Positions 37,866-46,469 of a stretch of 64,000 nucleotides of DNA are shown here, piece by piece (position 1 is the first letter of the stretch; the number at the start of each line of letters is the position of its first letter). The position numbers and the translations under genes were made by a program. This DNA comes from Vibrio hannami (GTDB lineage: Bacteria > Pseudomonadota > Gammaproteobacteria > Enterobacterales > Vibrionaceae): contig NZ_JARQZP010000003.1 in NCBI RefSeq assembly GCF_029589055.1, positions 62,001 through 126,000 of the forward strand, read 5' to 3'. A model generated the notes under the pieces. The model was given only the letters and a program-made list of their open reading frames with translations. It searched no databases and had not been told where the DNA came from.

Positions 37866-38266
37866 GACTGGGGAACCGAAGAAAAAACAGAGAAGAAGCC
37901 CAAATAGATATGACATCCATGTTAGATATCGTATTTATCATGCTGATCTTTTTTATCGTGACCAGTTCTTTTGTTAATGAGTCTGGTGTAGAGGTGAATC
38001 GTCCAAAAGCGGCGAACTCAGTCAACCAGAAACAGGCAACTATTTTTATAGCCATCACGGCCCAAAATGAAATATACATAGACAAAAGAGTCGTCGATAA
38101 AGAGCGGGTGCAGGCAACGCTGGAACATCTGGTGACCGAGCAACCCGACGCGTCGGTTGTTATACAGGCTGACGAATTTGCATTTAATGGCGCCGTTGTC
38201 TCGGTTATGGATTCTGCAAAAGGGGCTGGTATAGCCAATATCGCGTTAGCAACGGAGCAGAAGTAA
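37862..38266 (+). CDS. exbD: ExbD/TolR-family protein
   Basis: A 134-residue protein with one N-terminal membrane helix (MLDIVFIMLIFFIVTSSFV) containing the essential Asp for proton movement, preceded by IDMTSMLD. The periplasmic domain is typical: FIAITAQNEIYIDKRVV and ASVVIQADEFAFNGAVVSVMDSAKGAGI. It overlaps exbB by 4 bases and abuts tonB. In the operon it works with ExbB and TtpC to energise TonB. Confidence 0.93.
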   Translation: MRLGNRRKNREEAQIDMTSMLDIVFIMLIFFIVTSSFVNESGVEVNRPKAANSVNQKQATIFIAITAQNEIYIDKRVVDKERVQATLEHLVTEQPDASVVIQADEFAFNGAVVSVMDSAKGAGIANIALATEQK

Positions 38267-38947
38267 ATGCTACGTTTTTTGCTCGCCTTACCGGTCGCAG
38301 CCTTTGTTTGTTCAGGCCTGATCGCGGCGATGGCCTGGATGGTAGATTTGAATACCAACCCAGATAAGCCAAAGCGTGAGCCACTTAGATTTGACGTGAT
38401 AATTGCAGAGCAAGAACAATCAAGTGAAAGACGGAAACGTACCTTACCAGAACCACCAGTACCGGCTCCGGCGACACCGGTACAATCAGCCCCCTTATCT
38501 AAACAAACATCGAAGGTCTCTTTAGAAGTGTTAAATTTGCAGGCGCTTCCTGAGGTGAGTATTGATTTGTCCGTTTCCGGTTTAAATATCACGGCTCCGG
38601 CGCAATCTATCTCGGTTACAGAAAAAAACGCCACACCGGATGTAATAGAAGCACTGCCGGCTATGTCAGGACAGACTCAGCAGGTGATGCCTATTAGGCG
38701 TGTCGAACCTATATACCCAAGAAAAGCGCAGCAAAGAAAGATCGAAGGTTACGTGTTGCTCAGATTTGATATTGACCGCTCTGGTAAGCCAACTCAGATC
38801 GAAGTAACGGAGGCTAGCCCTGCACGTATTTTTAATCGGGAAGCGATAAAAGCACTGAAGAAATGGCGCTATCAACCGCAAATGGTCAATGGCATAGCGC
38901 AAGAGCGTATAGGGCAGGAAGTCAAACTTGAGTTTAGGATCCGCTGA
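38267..38947 (+). CDS. tonB: TonB protein (TonB2 type)
   Basis: A 226-residue energy transducer. It has an N-terminal membrane anchor (FLLALPVAAFVCSGLIAAMAW), a short Pro/Glu-rich linker (LPEPPVPAPATPVQ) and a C-terminal TonB domain: IRRVEPIYPRKAQQRKIEGYV, FDIDRSGKPTQIEV, NREAIKALKKWRYQP. The Pro-rich linker is short, as in Vibrio TonB2, which would not need the long spacer of E. coli TonB. Its start follows exbD directly and its stop overlaps the next ATG. Receptor genes it may serve include the one at 43919. Confidence 0.93.
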   Translation: MLRFLLALPVAAFVCSGLIAAMAWMVDLNTNPDKPKREPLRFDVIIAEQEQSSERRKRTLPEPPVPAPATPVQSAPLSKQTSKVSLEVLNLQALPEVSIDLSVSGLNITAPAQSISVTEKNATPDVIEALPAMSGQTQQVMPIRRVEPIYPRKAQQRKIEGYVLLRFDIDRSGKPTQIEVTEASPARIFNREAIKALKKWRYQPQMVNGIAQERIGQEVKLEFRIR

Positions 38948-40130
38948 TGATTAAGAGTCGTTTTTCCTGCCTGATATTGCTCATTACTGCGTTAGCTGGA
39001 GCCTCTTTACCATACAACGGGTTGGCGCAGGAGCTATCGAGTTATACAGTTCGCAAGGTGCAGCGAGCTTATCAATTGCAACAAGAAGGTAGTCTGAAGC
39101 AGGCTATCGATATGTTGGAGAGCATCGAATCAAGCCGCAAATTCGACGTTGCGTATGTGAATCGTATGCTTGGAAGCCTGTACTGGCAAACCGAAAAAAA
39201 CATCAGGCGATAGAACATCTGAAGCAGGCCGTTGATTCTAAAGCTCTGCCTGAATCGCAACAAAAAGATACGACCAGAATGCTGGCAGATATCCTTTTAT
39301 CAGAAGGAAGGTATCAACAGGCGGAAGACAGCTATAAAAGTTTGTTGGCACTTTATAGCAAACCAGATGATTTAGAGTGGATCTGGTTGCGAATAGCCCA
39401 AGCACAATATCAACAGAATAAGTGGACTTCTGTTGAGCAGTCTGTGGATAACCAGCAAAAATACCAGAACCAAGCTGGCTTCAACCCCAAAATATCTCCA
39501 CTAAACATGAAGTTATATTCACAGGTCGCGTTGGGTAAGTATACGAGCGCAATTTATACAACTAAGGCCATTCGAGAGCTGGAACCGAATAACCTGCTGT
39601 GGTGGAAGCAGCTAACATCACTGTATATGCATACTCAAAATTATAACCTGGCGCTGGTGACTTTGCAGCAATCAGAACGTGCCGGATTTGAGCTTAGTAA
39701 ACAGTATCTCGAACTACTAGCACAGCTATATGGCCAGCTTGGTGTACCAGAAAAAGCAGCGGAAACTTTTCAGCGGCTTGCCGTCAAATATGGCGAATTA
39801 TATTTTACTGTTCAGGCGGCACGCTATTGGCAAACTGCAAGAGAGTGGGTTAAAGCTGAGAGTGTTTGGAAGCAAGCAGCCATTCATGATGGCAAATACT
39901 ACTGGCAGCTTGCTCAGCTAAAAATTCAGTTACATCAATACCAGGGTGCGCTTGATGCGATAGAAAAAATGCCTGATATGAGTTCAACGGTATTGTTAGC
40001 AAAGACCAGAGCTTTAAATGCTTTGGGAAAGCACAACAAAGCATTGGAAAGTGCTAAACTGGCGCACCAGCAGTCGCCATCAGAAGAAAGTCTAAGCTGG
40101 ATTAGGTATTTGTCTGTGTTGAGTCAGTAG
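38947..40130 (+). pseudogene. TPR protein of the TonB2 operon, broken by an apparent 1-base deletion in an A7 run
   Basis: The start (38947) overlaps the tonB stop. A signal peptide (SCLILLITALAGASLPYNGLA) and the first TPR are read up to WQTEKN, where a run of seven A (39194-39200) leads to a stop. The next frame continues from HQAIEHLKQAVD through several TPRs (GRYQQAEDSYKSLLALY, ALVTLQQSERAGFEL, PEKAAETFQRLAVKYG, HNKALESAKLAHQQSP) to 40130. Eight A would give a 394-residue protein of the length usual for this operon. As in exbB, one base is missing from the run. TPR proteins of this operon are periplasmic accessory factors with no defined biochemical activity. Confidence 0.85.
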
Positions 40131-40229
40131 GAGTTTGAGATAAATTTTAGTGGCCTGCACGCTACCTAACTTATTACCGAGCATAACGCAGAAATTTCTC
40201 AAGCTTATGCAAAGCAATATTATACCCCA

Positions 40230-40384
40230 CCTCGTTCCCACGCTCCGCGTGGTAATGCATATTGCTGTTAGATATATCCACATAAGTTAATCAAAATAAA
40301 GAAAATAAGTTCAGTGAAAGTTTATACACCTAATTATAGTGTTGAATCTGATATGCATTCCCACAGAAGACTGTGGGAACGAGG
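40230..40384. repeat. REPIN-like element: two inverted REP-type palindromes
   Basis: The left unit CCTCGTTCCCACGCTCCGCG is followed by TGG, with a 6-bp stem CCACGC/GCGTGG (40238-40252). The right unit, 40353-40384, holds a 9-bp stem TTCCCACAG/CTGTGGGAA (40358-40379) and ends in GAACGAGG. The outer parts of the two units are reverse complements (CCTCGTTCCCAC with GTGGGAACGAGG). This is the architecture of a REP doublet, about 155 bases long. It lies directly before a methyltransferase remnant. No RAYT transposase is seen in the window. Confidence 0.8.
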
Positions 40385-40395
40385 ATTACGTGTAA

Positions 40396-40773
40396 CTATT
40401 CAAGTTTAAATCACTGCTAGCACCACAAGGGTCAATTGCGCTCGATGTCTATACAGCGACACGTTTTACTAAGCAGAGTGAATACTTGAACCTTGATAAA
40501 AACGCCATGAATGGCTTTTGGAGCGCAGAAGATTACTGGTGTATCCAGTCTTCTTTCAAATATGAAGATGACTCTGTAACGCTAGATAAATATGTTATCT
40601 GCGAAGATAAAAGAGAATGGACGGTGTATAACTGGTTGCAACACTTCACCATAAAAATGCTAAGTAATGAACTTGACGCACACGGGCTCGAAATAAAAGC
40701 GACTTATAGCGACCTGAGAGGCTCACCATATAAAGATGGTGATGAAATGGCGGTAGTCATTAGCCATAAGTAA
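40396..40773 (+). pseudogene. C-terminal remnant of a SAM-dependent methyltransferase
   Basis: The frame is open from 40396, just after a TAA at 40393, to 40773, with no credible start. The 125 residues look like the C-terminal half of a class I methyltransferase: LLAPQGSIALDVYTATRF (beta-4/5 region), GFWSAEDYW, YVICEDKREWTVYNWLQHFT and KATYSDLRG. The N-terminal half with the SAM-binding GxG loop is missing. The REPIN-like element ends 11 bases upstream, so the gene was probably truncated by rearrangement or decay there. A TTG at 40486 could start a shorter peptide, but no function would be expected. Confidence 0.7.
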
Positions 40774-40790
40774 CTAAAGTAGTGATATTC

Positions 40791-40814
40791 AAGGGGCGAA
40801 ATGTTCGCCCTTTT
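40791..40814 (+). terminator. Rho-independent terminator behind the methyltransferase remnant
   Basis: A 7-bp perfect stem (40794-40800 with 40804-40810), loop ATG, then T4, with additional A-T and G-T pairs outside. It suggests the gene was once properly transcribed. Confidence 0.75.
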
Positions 40815-40871
40815 ATTGATTCTAAAGCCTACCTGAGTGTTAGTCTATTGATGAAGAGCTGTAGGTTGTGC

Positions 40872-41225
40872 TTATCCAGCACGACTCCCATTTGGAACGT
40901 CGCATTCAGGCATAGCTAGACATGGCGTTAGTTTATCTTCATAGCCAATATCAAAAAGCATCCCTTGCGGAAGTTCCCCAGCCATTTTTCGCTCTGGTAG
41001 ATTCATGACAAATAGTGCCTGTTTTCCTTCTATTTCTTGAGGGTTCTCTCGTTCCTGCTTTATACCTGCAAGGATTGAGCGTTCATGGTCACCAAAATCC
41101 ACAATTAGTTTCATTAGCTTATCTGATTTGGCTACTTCAACGACTTGAGTGATTCTCCCAACACGGATATCAAGCTTTGCAAAGTCATCATATGAGATAA
41201 GATCTTTAATTGGAGCTGGAGTCAT
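40872..41225 (-). CDS. csaA: tRNA-binding domain protein, CsaA-like
   Basis: A 117-residue stand-alone EMAP/Myf (OB-fold) tRNA-binding protein, typical of CsaA: FAKLDIRVGRITQVVEVAKSDKLMKLIVDFG, SILAGIKQERENPQEIEGKQALFVMNLPERKMAGELPQGMLF. CsaA proteins have been proposed to act as a chaperone or bind tRNA; the role is not fixed. Monocistronic. Normal length of about 110 residues. Confidence 0.88.
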   Translation of the reverse strand: MTPAPIKDLISYDDFAKLDIRVGRITQVVEVAKSDKLMKLIVDFGDHERSILAGIKQERENPQEIEGKQALFVMNLPERKMAGELPQGMLFDIGYEDKLTPCLAMPECDVPNGSRAG

Positions 41226-41361
41226 TGTTTGTCGTTAAACCAGGTTATATGAATGTCATAGACGAGACTATAAGACACGAAATACTCAGTAAAGCTAATA
41301 TTATTTATCACCCATAAGATTGACTGATATGAGCAACAAACTTATATGGAAGCCTTTCAAC

Positions 41362-43383
41362 TCACTGACCAACAGCAACTTTTTGCTCCAAAAATCTCAT
41401 GAAATCAGAGTGACAAACTGCCTCAGAATAGTAGTGCCCCTGACCATATAGATATCCGTAGCTAACGAGTCGATCTCTTTGTATGGCGGTTTCAATACCT
41501 TCCGCCACCACATTCATGTTCAAACCCTGTGCCATGGGTAAAAAAGTTCTGCACAAAGTATTACTTGCCTGATCGCTATCAATCGATTGTACGAAGCTTT
41601 TATCAACTTTAAGAATATCAGCATCCAGCTTATGAAGATAAGAAAGCGATGAGTAGCCAACACCGAAGTCATCGATAGCAATATGTACACCTTTGGACTT
41701 AAGAGTTTTGAGCTTCATCAGTGTTGATTCATCACTGGTCATCAACACATTTTCGGTAATCTCTATGAATACAGGGCACTCTTCTTCACCAAGTTTATCA
41801 AGACATTGATTAAAGTGAGCGAACCAGTTTTTGCTGTTATCGAACAAAATTGGCGAAACGTTGATCGACAGGTTTATTGGTTTGCCAGAAAATTCTCGGA
41901 ATTGTCTTACTGCTGAAAACGCTTGTTCGTTGATTAAGCAACTGATTTCGTCCACCAGCCCACTCTCTTCTGCCAGATATATAAATTCATCTGGAAAGAT
42001 AATGCCTTTATCGGGATGGTTCCAACGAATAAGGGCTTCAGCTTTTTGAATTTCTCCGGTGAGTAGATTTACGATCGGCTGATAGTGCAGCTCAAATTCT
42101 CGGTTTTGAATTGCTTCTCTCAGGTCGTTTATTGTTTGTCTCTTATATTGAAGCTTTTGTAGCATTGGAGTAGCAAAAAAGTTGACTGTGTTTCTACCCG
42201 CTGCTTTAGATTCGTACATGGCAATATCAGCATTCTTGAGTACTTCTTCGGTGGTTTTTCCTCCATGGGGGTATTGGCAAATCCCTATACTCGCAGAAAT
42301 TCGTATCGATTCTCCTTTTAAGTTAAATGGCTTTGCAAGTTCCTTAAGAATGCCTTTGGAGATACGATCCAGAACGAAGGTTTCAGGAGTGCCATCCATT
42401 AGTACGGTAAACTCATCACCACCTAAGCGCGCTAACGTATCTTGCCTTCTGATGACGCTTTCAATCCGCTTGGAAGCGTAACGAAGTAATTCGTCTCCAA
42501 CGTCATGGCCCAGATTATCATTCACATCTTTAAATCCATCCAAATCAAGATACATCAAGGTGAACTCATCGACACTTTCGCTCTCGACCAGGCTATTCAT
42601 TTGCTCAAGTATATACCGGCGATTTGGTAGGCCAGATAAGGGATCACGATATACCTGTGTCTTTAACTCTTTGGTTCGTTCCTGAACCTGGGATTCCAAA
42701 AACAGATCTCGATGTTCCACTTCTTCCAACATTGTGTTGAAACAGTGAGTTAATACGCCAAGCTCATCCCCTCGTTGAGTTTCAGTTACTCTTAACTTGT
42801 AGTTATTACTTTTTGTCACTTGCTCTGCAACGTCAACCAGGCCAATAATTGGTTTTGTAAAAATACGGCTGAGATAGAGTGATACCCAGAAGCTAACCGC
42901 GAGAGACAGCAGTAGCATGACAAATAATATGCGTATGTATGAGTTAGCCTGATTGTCTAAACGAGTATTATCTGTCCAGATAACCAGGTCACCATAGTCA
43001 GTCCCTTCAAGGCTTAGCTGAGTCGAAAATCGAGTAAGCTCACCGTATATATCCTTAGTATTTTGTGTCCCGGGATCTGATCTTAAAAATACGTCACCAT
43101 TAGCATCGTAGATAATCACTGCAGCAACATCTTGCAAGCCAATCAAAGGTGTAATCAACTCTTTTACCGTATCTGTATCCTGGAAGAGTATGGATGCAGT
43201 AAGGTTAGGAGCCAGAATTTCACTAATAGAGTGAATACGGTCAGCTTCTGACTCTTTTGTTGAATTTAGTTCATAGACTGTGAACACTAGTGAGGTGACA
43301 AGTGTTAATAGTGCTGCCAACAACATCAAATAGAAGAATAGTTTTCCCCTTAAAGACTTTTTAGCAGAAAGCGACTGCATCAT
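41362..43383 (-). CDS. HAMP-GGDEF-EAL protein in an operon with yfiR
   Basis: A 673-residue inner-membrane protein. There is a helix at residues 17-37, a periplasmic sensor domain of about 110 residues (CHASE8-like, as in YfiN), a second helix (ILFVMLLLSLAVSFWVSLYL), HAMP, and then GGDEF. The GGDEF site is intact, RLGGDEFTVLM. The EAL domain follows (KAEALIRW, NLSINVSP, IEITENVL, AIDDFGVGYSSL, KVDKSFV, VVAEGIET, and YGQGHYYSEAV in place of the usual FQGY). The gene overlaps yfiR by 4 bases. By analogy with the YfiR/YfiN pair in Pseudomonas, YfiR may hold its cyclase activity down in the periplasm, here with a phosphodiesterase domain added. Confidence 0.9.
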   Translation of the reverse strand: MMQSLSAKKSLRGKLFFYLMLLAALLTLVTSLVFTVYELNSTKESEADRIHSISEILAPNLTASILFQDTDTVKELITPLIGLQDVAAVIIYDANGDVFLRSDPGTQNTKDIYGELTRFSTQLSLEGTDYGDLVIWTDNTRLDNQANSYIRILFVMLLLSLAVSFWVSLYLSRIFTKPIIGLVDVAEQVTKSNNYKLRVTETQRGDELGVLTHCFNTMLEEVEHRDLFLESQVQERTKELKTQVYRDPLSGLPNRRYILEQMNSLVESESVDEFTLMYLDLDGFKDVNDNLGHDVGDELLRYASKRIESVIRRQDTLARLGGDEFTVLMDGTPETFVLDRISKGILKELAKPFNLKGESIRISASIGICQYPHGGKTTEEVLKNADIAMYESKAAGRNTVNFFATPMLQKLQYKRQTINDLREAIQNREFELHYQPIVNLLTGEIQKAEALIRWNHPDKGIIFPDEFIYLAEESGLVDEISCLINEQAFSAVRQFREFSGKPINLSINVSPILFDNSKNWFAHFNQCLDKLGEEECPVFIEITENVLMTSDESTLMKLKTLKSKGVHIAIDDFGVGYSSLSYLHKLDADILKVDKSFVQSIDSDQASNTLCRTFLPMAQGLNMNVVAEGIETAIQRDRLVSYGYLYGQGHYYSEAVCHSDFMRFLEQKVAVGQ

Positions 43384-43910
43384 GGTGTTTTACTCCCGTC
43401 GACTATTCTCCCTAATCTCAACACTTTAGAACTAAGCTTTATTCCCGCATTAGATAGATTTTCAGGACTGACTTCGAATCTTATTTTTCCTCCTGCCAGG
43501 AAGAAGCTTATGTGTCCGCCGTCTGCTATAAACGAACTTTGTTGGCCTACAATCATTGAGTTTTTAAATTCTGTACTATTAATAAAATTATTTGATACTG
43601 CTTTAGTTACAAACAGCGTATGGCATCCCGATTCTGGTGCCGTGATTTGTCTGGTTTTTATTGGGCGCGATTTCACTATCTGCTTCTTAAGAGTATTGCC
43701 CGCCACTTCTACAAAATCTGGGTCTAAGCTGCAAATAACGTATTGATCATCTACGTTTTCATCGAACCACTCACCGGTACTGTATCTTGCAAAGTTATAT
43801 AAAAAGCCTGCTTTAAGCGCGAACTCCCGCTCTCCTGCGTAACTGTATACAGGAGAAAAGTATGCTAGCAATGTCAAAAACAACGTTAAGAGCTTGCTTA
43901 AGTTAGACAT
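43380..43910 (-). CDS. yfiR: YfiR-family periplasmic regulator (DUF4154)
   Basis: A 176-residue periplasmic protein. A signal peptide (LLTLFLTLLAYFSPVYSYA) is followed by the DUF4154 core: REFALKAGFLYNFARYSTGEW, QYVICSLDPDFVEVAG, QITAPESGCHTLFVT, IADGGHISFFLAGGKIRFEVSPENLSNAGIKLSSKVLRLGRIV. YfiR inhibits the YfiN diguanylate cyclase in the known system. It lies between a TonB receptor gene (8 bases upstream) and the GGDEF-EAL gene (overlap), a set seen repeatedly in marine gammaproteobacteria. Confidence 0.88.
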   Translation of the reverse strand: MSNLSKLLTLFLTLLAYFSPVYSYAGEREFALKAGFLYNFARYSTGEWFDENVDDQYVICSLDPDFVEVAGNTLKKQIVKSRPIKTRQITAPESGCHTLFVTKAVSNNFINSTEFKNSMIVGQQSSFIADGGHISFFLAGGKIRFEVSPENLSNAGIKLSSKVLRLGRIVDGSKTP

Positions 43911-43918
43911 GTTATCTG

Positions 43919-45997
43919 CTAGAAGTTAACTAACACGGCAGCGGTGAAAGAGGGTTCTATATATGTTGGTAGGGTATACATTTCGTCTGTATTTCCAAAT
44001 TCCACTTTATCACCATGAAGAAGGTTGTTAGCTGCAATTCCTAGCTGTAGGTTTTGCGACGCTTGCCATTGCCAACTTACGTCCAGAGCGAAGAAGTCGT
44101 CTACGTCATAGGCCTCACCATCTTCGTATCTAAGTTTGGTGAATAGACTATGTGAATCAGTAAGAAACGCTGATGCTTTAATCATTACTTGCTGCTGTGT
44201 AGAACTGTAACCTATGGCACTTTTCATGGAGTCAGATAATTTATAGTCTTGATCTACATAGCTGTAGGCAACTTCACCTTTGAGCCCCGGAAGTATCTGC
44301 TTGCCAATGACAAGTTCGCCACCATAGCTTTCGATTTCGGCACCCGTGACAAACAGTGAGTTCACATAAGTTGATGCGAGGGCGCTAGCAAAATTCGCTG
44401 GATTGGTAAGATACAGAGAGATCAACTGATCTACGCTTGTGCTCGAGCTTGTTTCAATTGACATGACATCTTTGGTATCGGTATGAAAAAGGGATACATC
44501 AATATTCCATTGGTTCGCCATATAGCGATAACCGATTTCTTTTGATGTGGATGTTTCAGGCTCTATATCTTCGTTGCCGGTGAGATAATGATTAAAGTTG
44601 TAGCTATACAATTCTTGTGGCAATGAGGCGGCCAGTGCGGGGTCGTATTTTTCTGCCAGAGAGCCAAGAGTCGGCCCGCCGATACGATATTGTGCGCTAT
44701 TTTCGGTTATCGAAGGAATGCGTACGCCCCTTGATATGGATGTCCAAACTGTGCTTTGCTCATCCACAAGCCATAGGAGTTTTGCAGCGGGCTGATGTTC
44801 CCAACCAGTAAAGTCATTGTGTTCTGATTTATTTCCGACGATAAATTTTACAGTATCAGAAATCAGATCCCATTGAACTTGAGCGAATGCACCATATTGT
44901 TCGTACTTATCTACATCGGAAATCAGAGAATAGATGTCTGTTTCCTCGAGTTCCAAATCGATATAACGGTAGTTTAGCCCCCAATCGAACTGATAATGGT
45001 CGACTACGATATTCATCTGATAATCAGCATCTGCAGTCCGTTTTATTTCGTGGTAATAGTCACTTTTGTCCTGAGTAAATGAGTAGGCGAGCTGCATCAT
45101 CTGAGTTGTATTGGGATTGATGACATGCTCAGTTCTGGACATCAAATTAAATGAGTCCCATTTATCCTTAGTATTACTAGGGAAAGGATCGTTTGTAGCG
45201 AGATCGACATAGTAAACATCGCTATTAATGGATGCTGTCAGGTAATCTATCTTCAGCAAGGTGAATAGACTTTCACTTAAGTTGAAATCCAGTCGCCCAC
45301 CAACACTTTGGCTTTGACTGCTATCGTCTGGAGTAGAGATTCGGTTACTTTTTAATGATGAATCAAGGTCGTCACTCATCGCATAAACACGATAAGAGCC
45401 GTGTATCCCCAGATCATCACCGTATCGTGCAGTAACGTCGTGATTTAGTGTCGTGCCAGTGTTCGCTTGTAGTGCAAGAGACCGCGTATCTTCACTATGT
45501 TTGGTGATTATATTGATGACACCATTTGTGGCGTTACTTCCCCATAACAGGCTGCCTTGACCTCTGATAACTTCAATTTTTTCGATATCAATAAGAGGAA
45601 CCTTAAGTACTTCCCAGTTTACACCAGCATGTATTGGGTCATAAACACTCTGTCCGTCGACCATTACCAGGAGTTTATTAGAGTATCGGCTTGCAGATGC
45701 TCTTGAAGTAATCGCCCAGAGATTCTGGTTAATTTGTCTTACCTGTAAACCCGGAACTAACTTTAACGCTTGTGGAACAGAAGTTGAGCCTGACCGAAGA
45801 ATCTCTTCCCCAGTTAATACATAGACAGATGCAGCAGTATCTTTTGTTGACTGGAGCCGTCTCATTACTGACGAAAGTTGTACGTCAGAACTCATCAGTG
45901 ATTCGAGATCAAATGAGTTCACCTCAGAATCATTGCCAAAGGCAAATAGAGGCATAAATAATGCAAAAGGGACTATTGTCTTTATTTTGAAAGGCAT
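43919..45997 (-). CDS. TonB-dependent outer-membrane receptor
   Basis: A 692-residue receptor. A signal peptide (VPFALFMPLFAFG) is followed by a plug domain with TAASVYVLTGEEILRSGSTSVPQALKLVPGLQVR and EVLKVPLIDIEKIEVIRGQGSLLWGSNATNGVINIITK, the typical plug end. The barrel ends NLLHGDKVEF and SFTAAVLVNF with terminal Phe. A TonB box can be suspected near SEVNSFDLES but is not clear. It heads the operon with yfiR and the GGDEF-EAL gene, so ligand uptake or sensing may feed into c-di-GMP. The ligand is unknown and I see no clear Fur box upstream. Confidence 0.9.
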   Translation of the reverse strand: MPFKIKTIVPFALFMPLFAFGNDSEVNSFDLESLMSSDVQLSSVMRRLQSTKDTAASVYVLTGEEILRSGSTSVPQALKLVPGLQVRQINQNLWAITSRASASRYSNKLLVMVDGQSVYDPIHAGVNWEVLKVPLIDIEKIEVIRGQGSLLWGSNATNGVINIITKHSEDTRSLALQANTGTTLNHDVTARYGDDLGIHGSYRVYAMSDDLDSSLKSNRISTPDDSSQSQSVGGRLDFNLSESLFTLLKIDYLTASINSDVYYVDLATNDPFPSNTKDKWDSFNLMSRTEHVINPNTTQMMQLAYSFTQDKSDYYHEIKRTADADYQMNIVVDHYQFDWGLNYRYIDLELEETDIYSLISDVDKYEQYGAFAQVQWDLISDTVKFIVGNKSEHNDFTGWEHQPAAKLLWLVDEQSTVWTSISRGVRIPSITENSAQYRIGGPTLGSLAEKYDPALAASLPQELYSYNFNHYLTGNEDIEPETSTSKEIGYRYMANQWNIDVSLFHTDTKDVMSIETSSSTSVDQLISLYLTNPANFASALASTYVNSLFVTGAEIESYGGELVIGKQILPGLKGEVAYSYVDQDYKLSDSMKSAIGYSSTQQQVMIKASAFLTDSHSLFTKLRYEDGEAYDVDDFFALDVSWQWQASQNLQLGIAANNLLHGDKVEFGNTDEMYTLPTYIEPSFTAAVLVNF

Positions 45998-46260
45998 ATA
46001 ACTAGGTCCATACTACAAGCTGGTGTTATTACACTCGTGAATTATTAAGCCCACATTTTAAATGGGGTTTATGTGGCATAAATGGAACGAGTTTAACATT
46101 TACACAATTCAAATGAATGCTAAATCAGTCTTGTATTTGACACTTTTATAATTTCGTTCTTCTAGAAATGTTTTAGATCACACTTTCTAACTTATATTTA
46201 CTATTTGAGGTAACTAATTGATGTAATGACGTCATGGTGTCATAAGCTGAAGGATAATTT
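45998..46260. other. Divergent intergenic region
   Basis: Promoter region between the receptor gene and the small RHH gene. It holds a loose stem CCACAT/ATGTGG and a half CRP site, neither convincing. Confidence 0.4.
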
Positions 46261-46452
46261 ATGGCAAAAGACAAAGACAAAGACAAAGACAAAGACAAAG
46301 ACAAAAGCAGCAAGAAAAATACCTCATTACGGCTAGAGGCAAAAACGCTTAAAGCACTTAAGCTTAGAGCAATAGAAGAAGATACATCGGTACAAAAAAT
46401 TATTGAGAAGTTAATCAAGAATTTTCTCGATCAGGATAAAGCAAAGAAATAG
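46261..46452 (+). CDS. Small ribbon-helix-helix protein with Lys-Asp repeat
   Basis: A 63-residue protein. The first 15 residues are a (KD) repeat, encoded by six GACAAA units. The rest reads SLRLEAKTLKALKLRAIEEDTSVQKIIEKLIKNFL, which fits an Arc/MetJ-type ribbon-helix-helix DNA-binding domain (strand, then two helices). AAGGAT lies seven bases before the ATG. It is 17 bases upstream of the phosphofructokinase gene, so it may be in one transcript. It may be a DNA-binding regulator; no toxin gene follows, so it is not an obvious antitoxin. Confidence 0.75.
   Translation: MAKDKDKDKDKDKDKSSKKNTSLRLEAKTLKALKLRAIEEDTSVQKIIEKLIKNFLDQDKAKK
46270..46305 (+). repeat. In-frame hexanucleotide microsatellite (GACAAA)6
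   Basis: Six exact tandem copies of GACAAA coding (Asp-Lys)6. Since the unit is six bases, copy-number change would lengthen or shorten the charged tail without shifting the frame. Confidence 0.95.
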
Positions 46453-46469
46453 CGAGAGAGAGTTTACGT

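Noticed and set aside
37813-38634. 273-codon ORF on the minus strand across exbD and tonB
   Set aside because: It is antisense to two clear genes, low in complexity (many Ser, Thr, Ala and Ile), and has no ribosome-binding site or known domain.
37490-39200. Programmed -1 frameshifting in exbB and the TPR gene
   Set aside because: The runs are slippery, but no downstream stem or upstream SD-like stimulator is clear, and four unrelated genes share the same run length, so an error is more likely. Kept only as an alternative.
46173-46418. 81-codon minus-strand ORF with poly-Leu/Ser
   Set aside because: It is the reverse reading of the GACAAA repeat; the plus strand has the SD and a recognisable ribbon-helix-helix domain.
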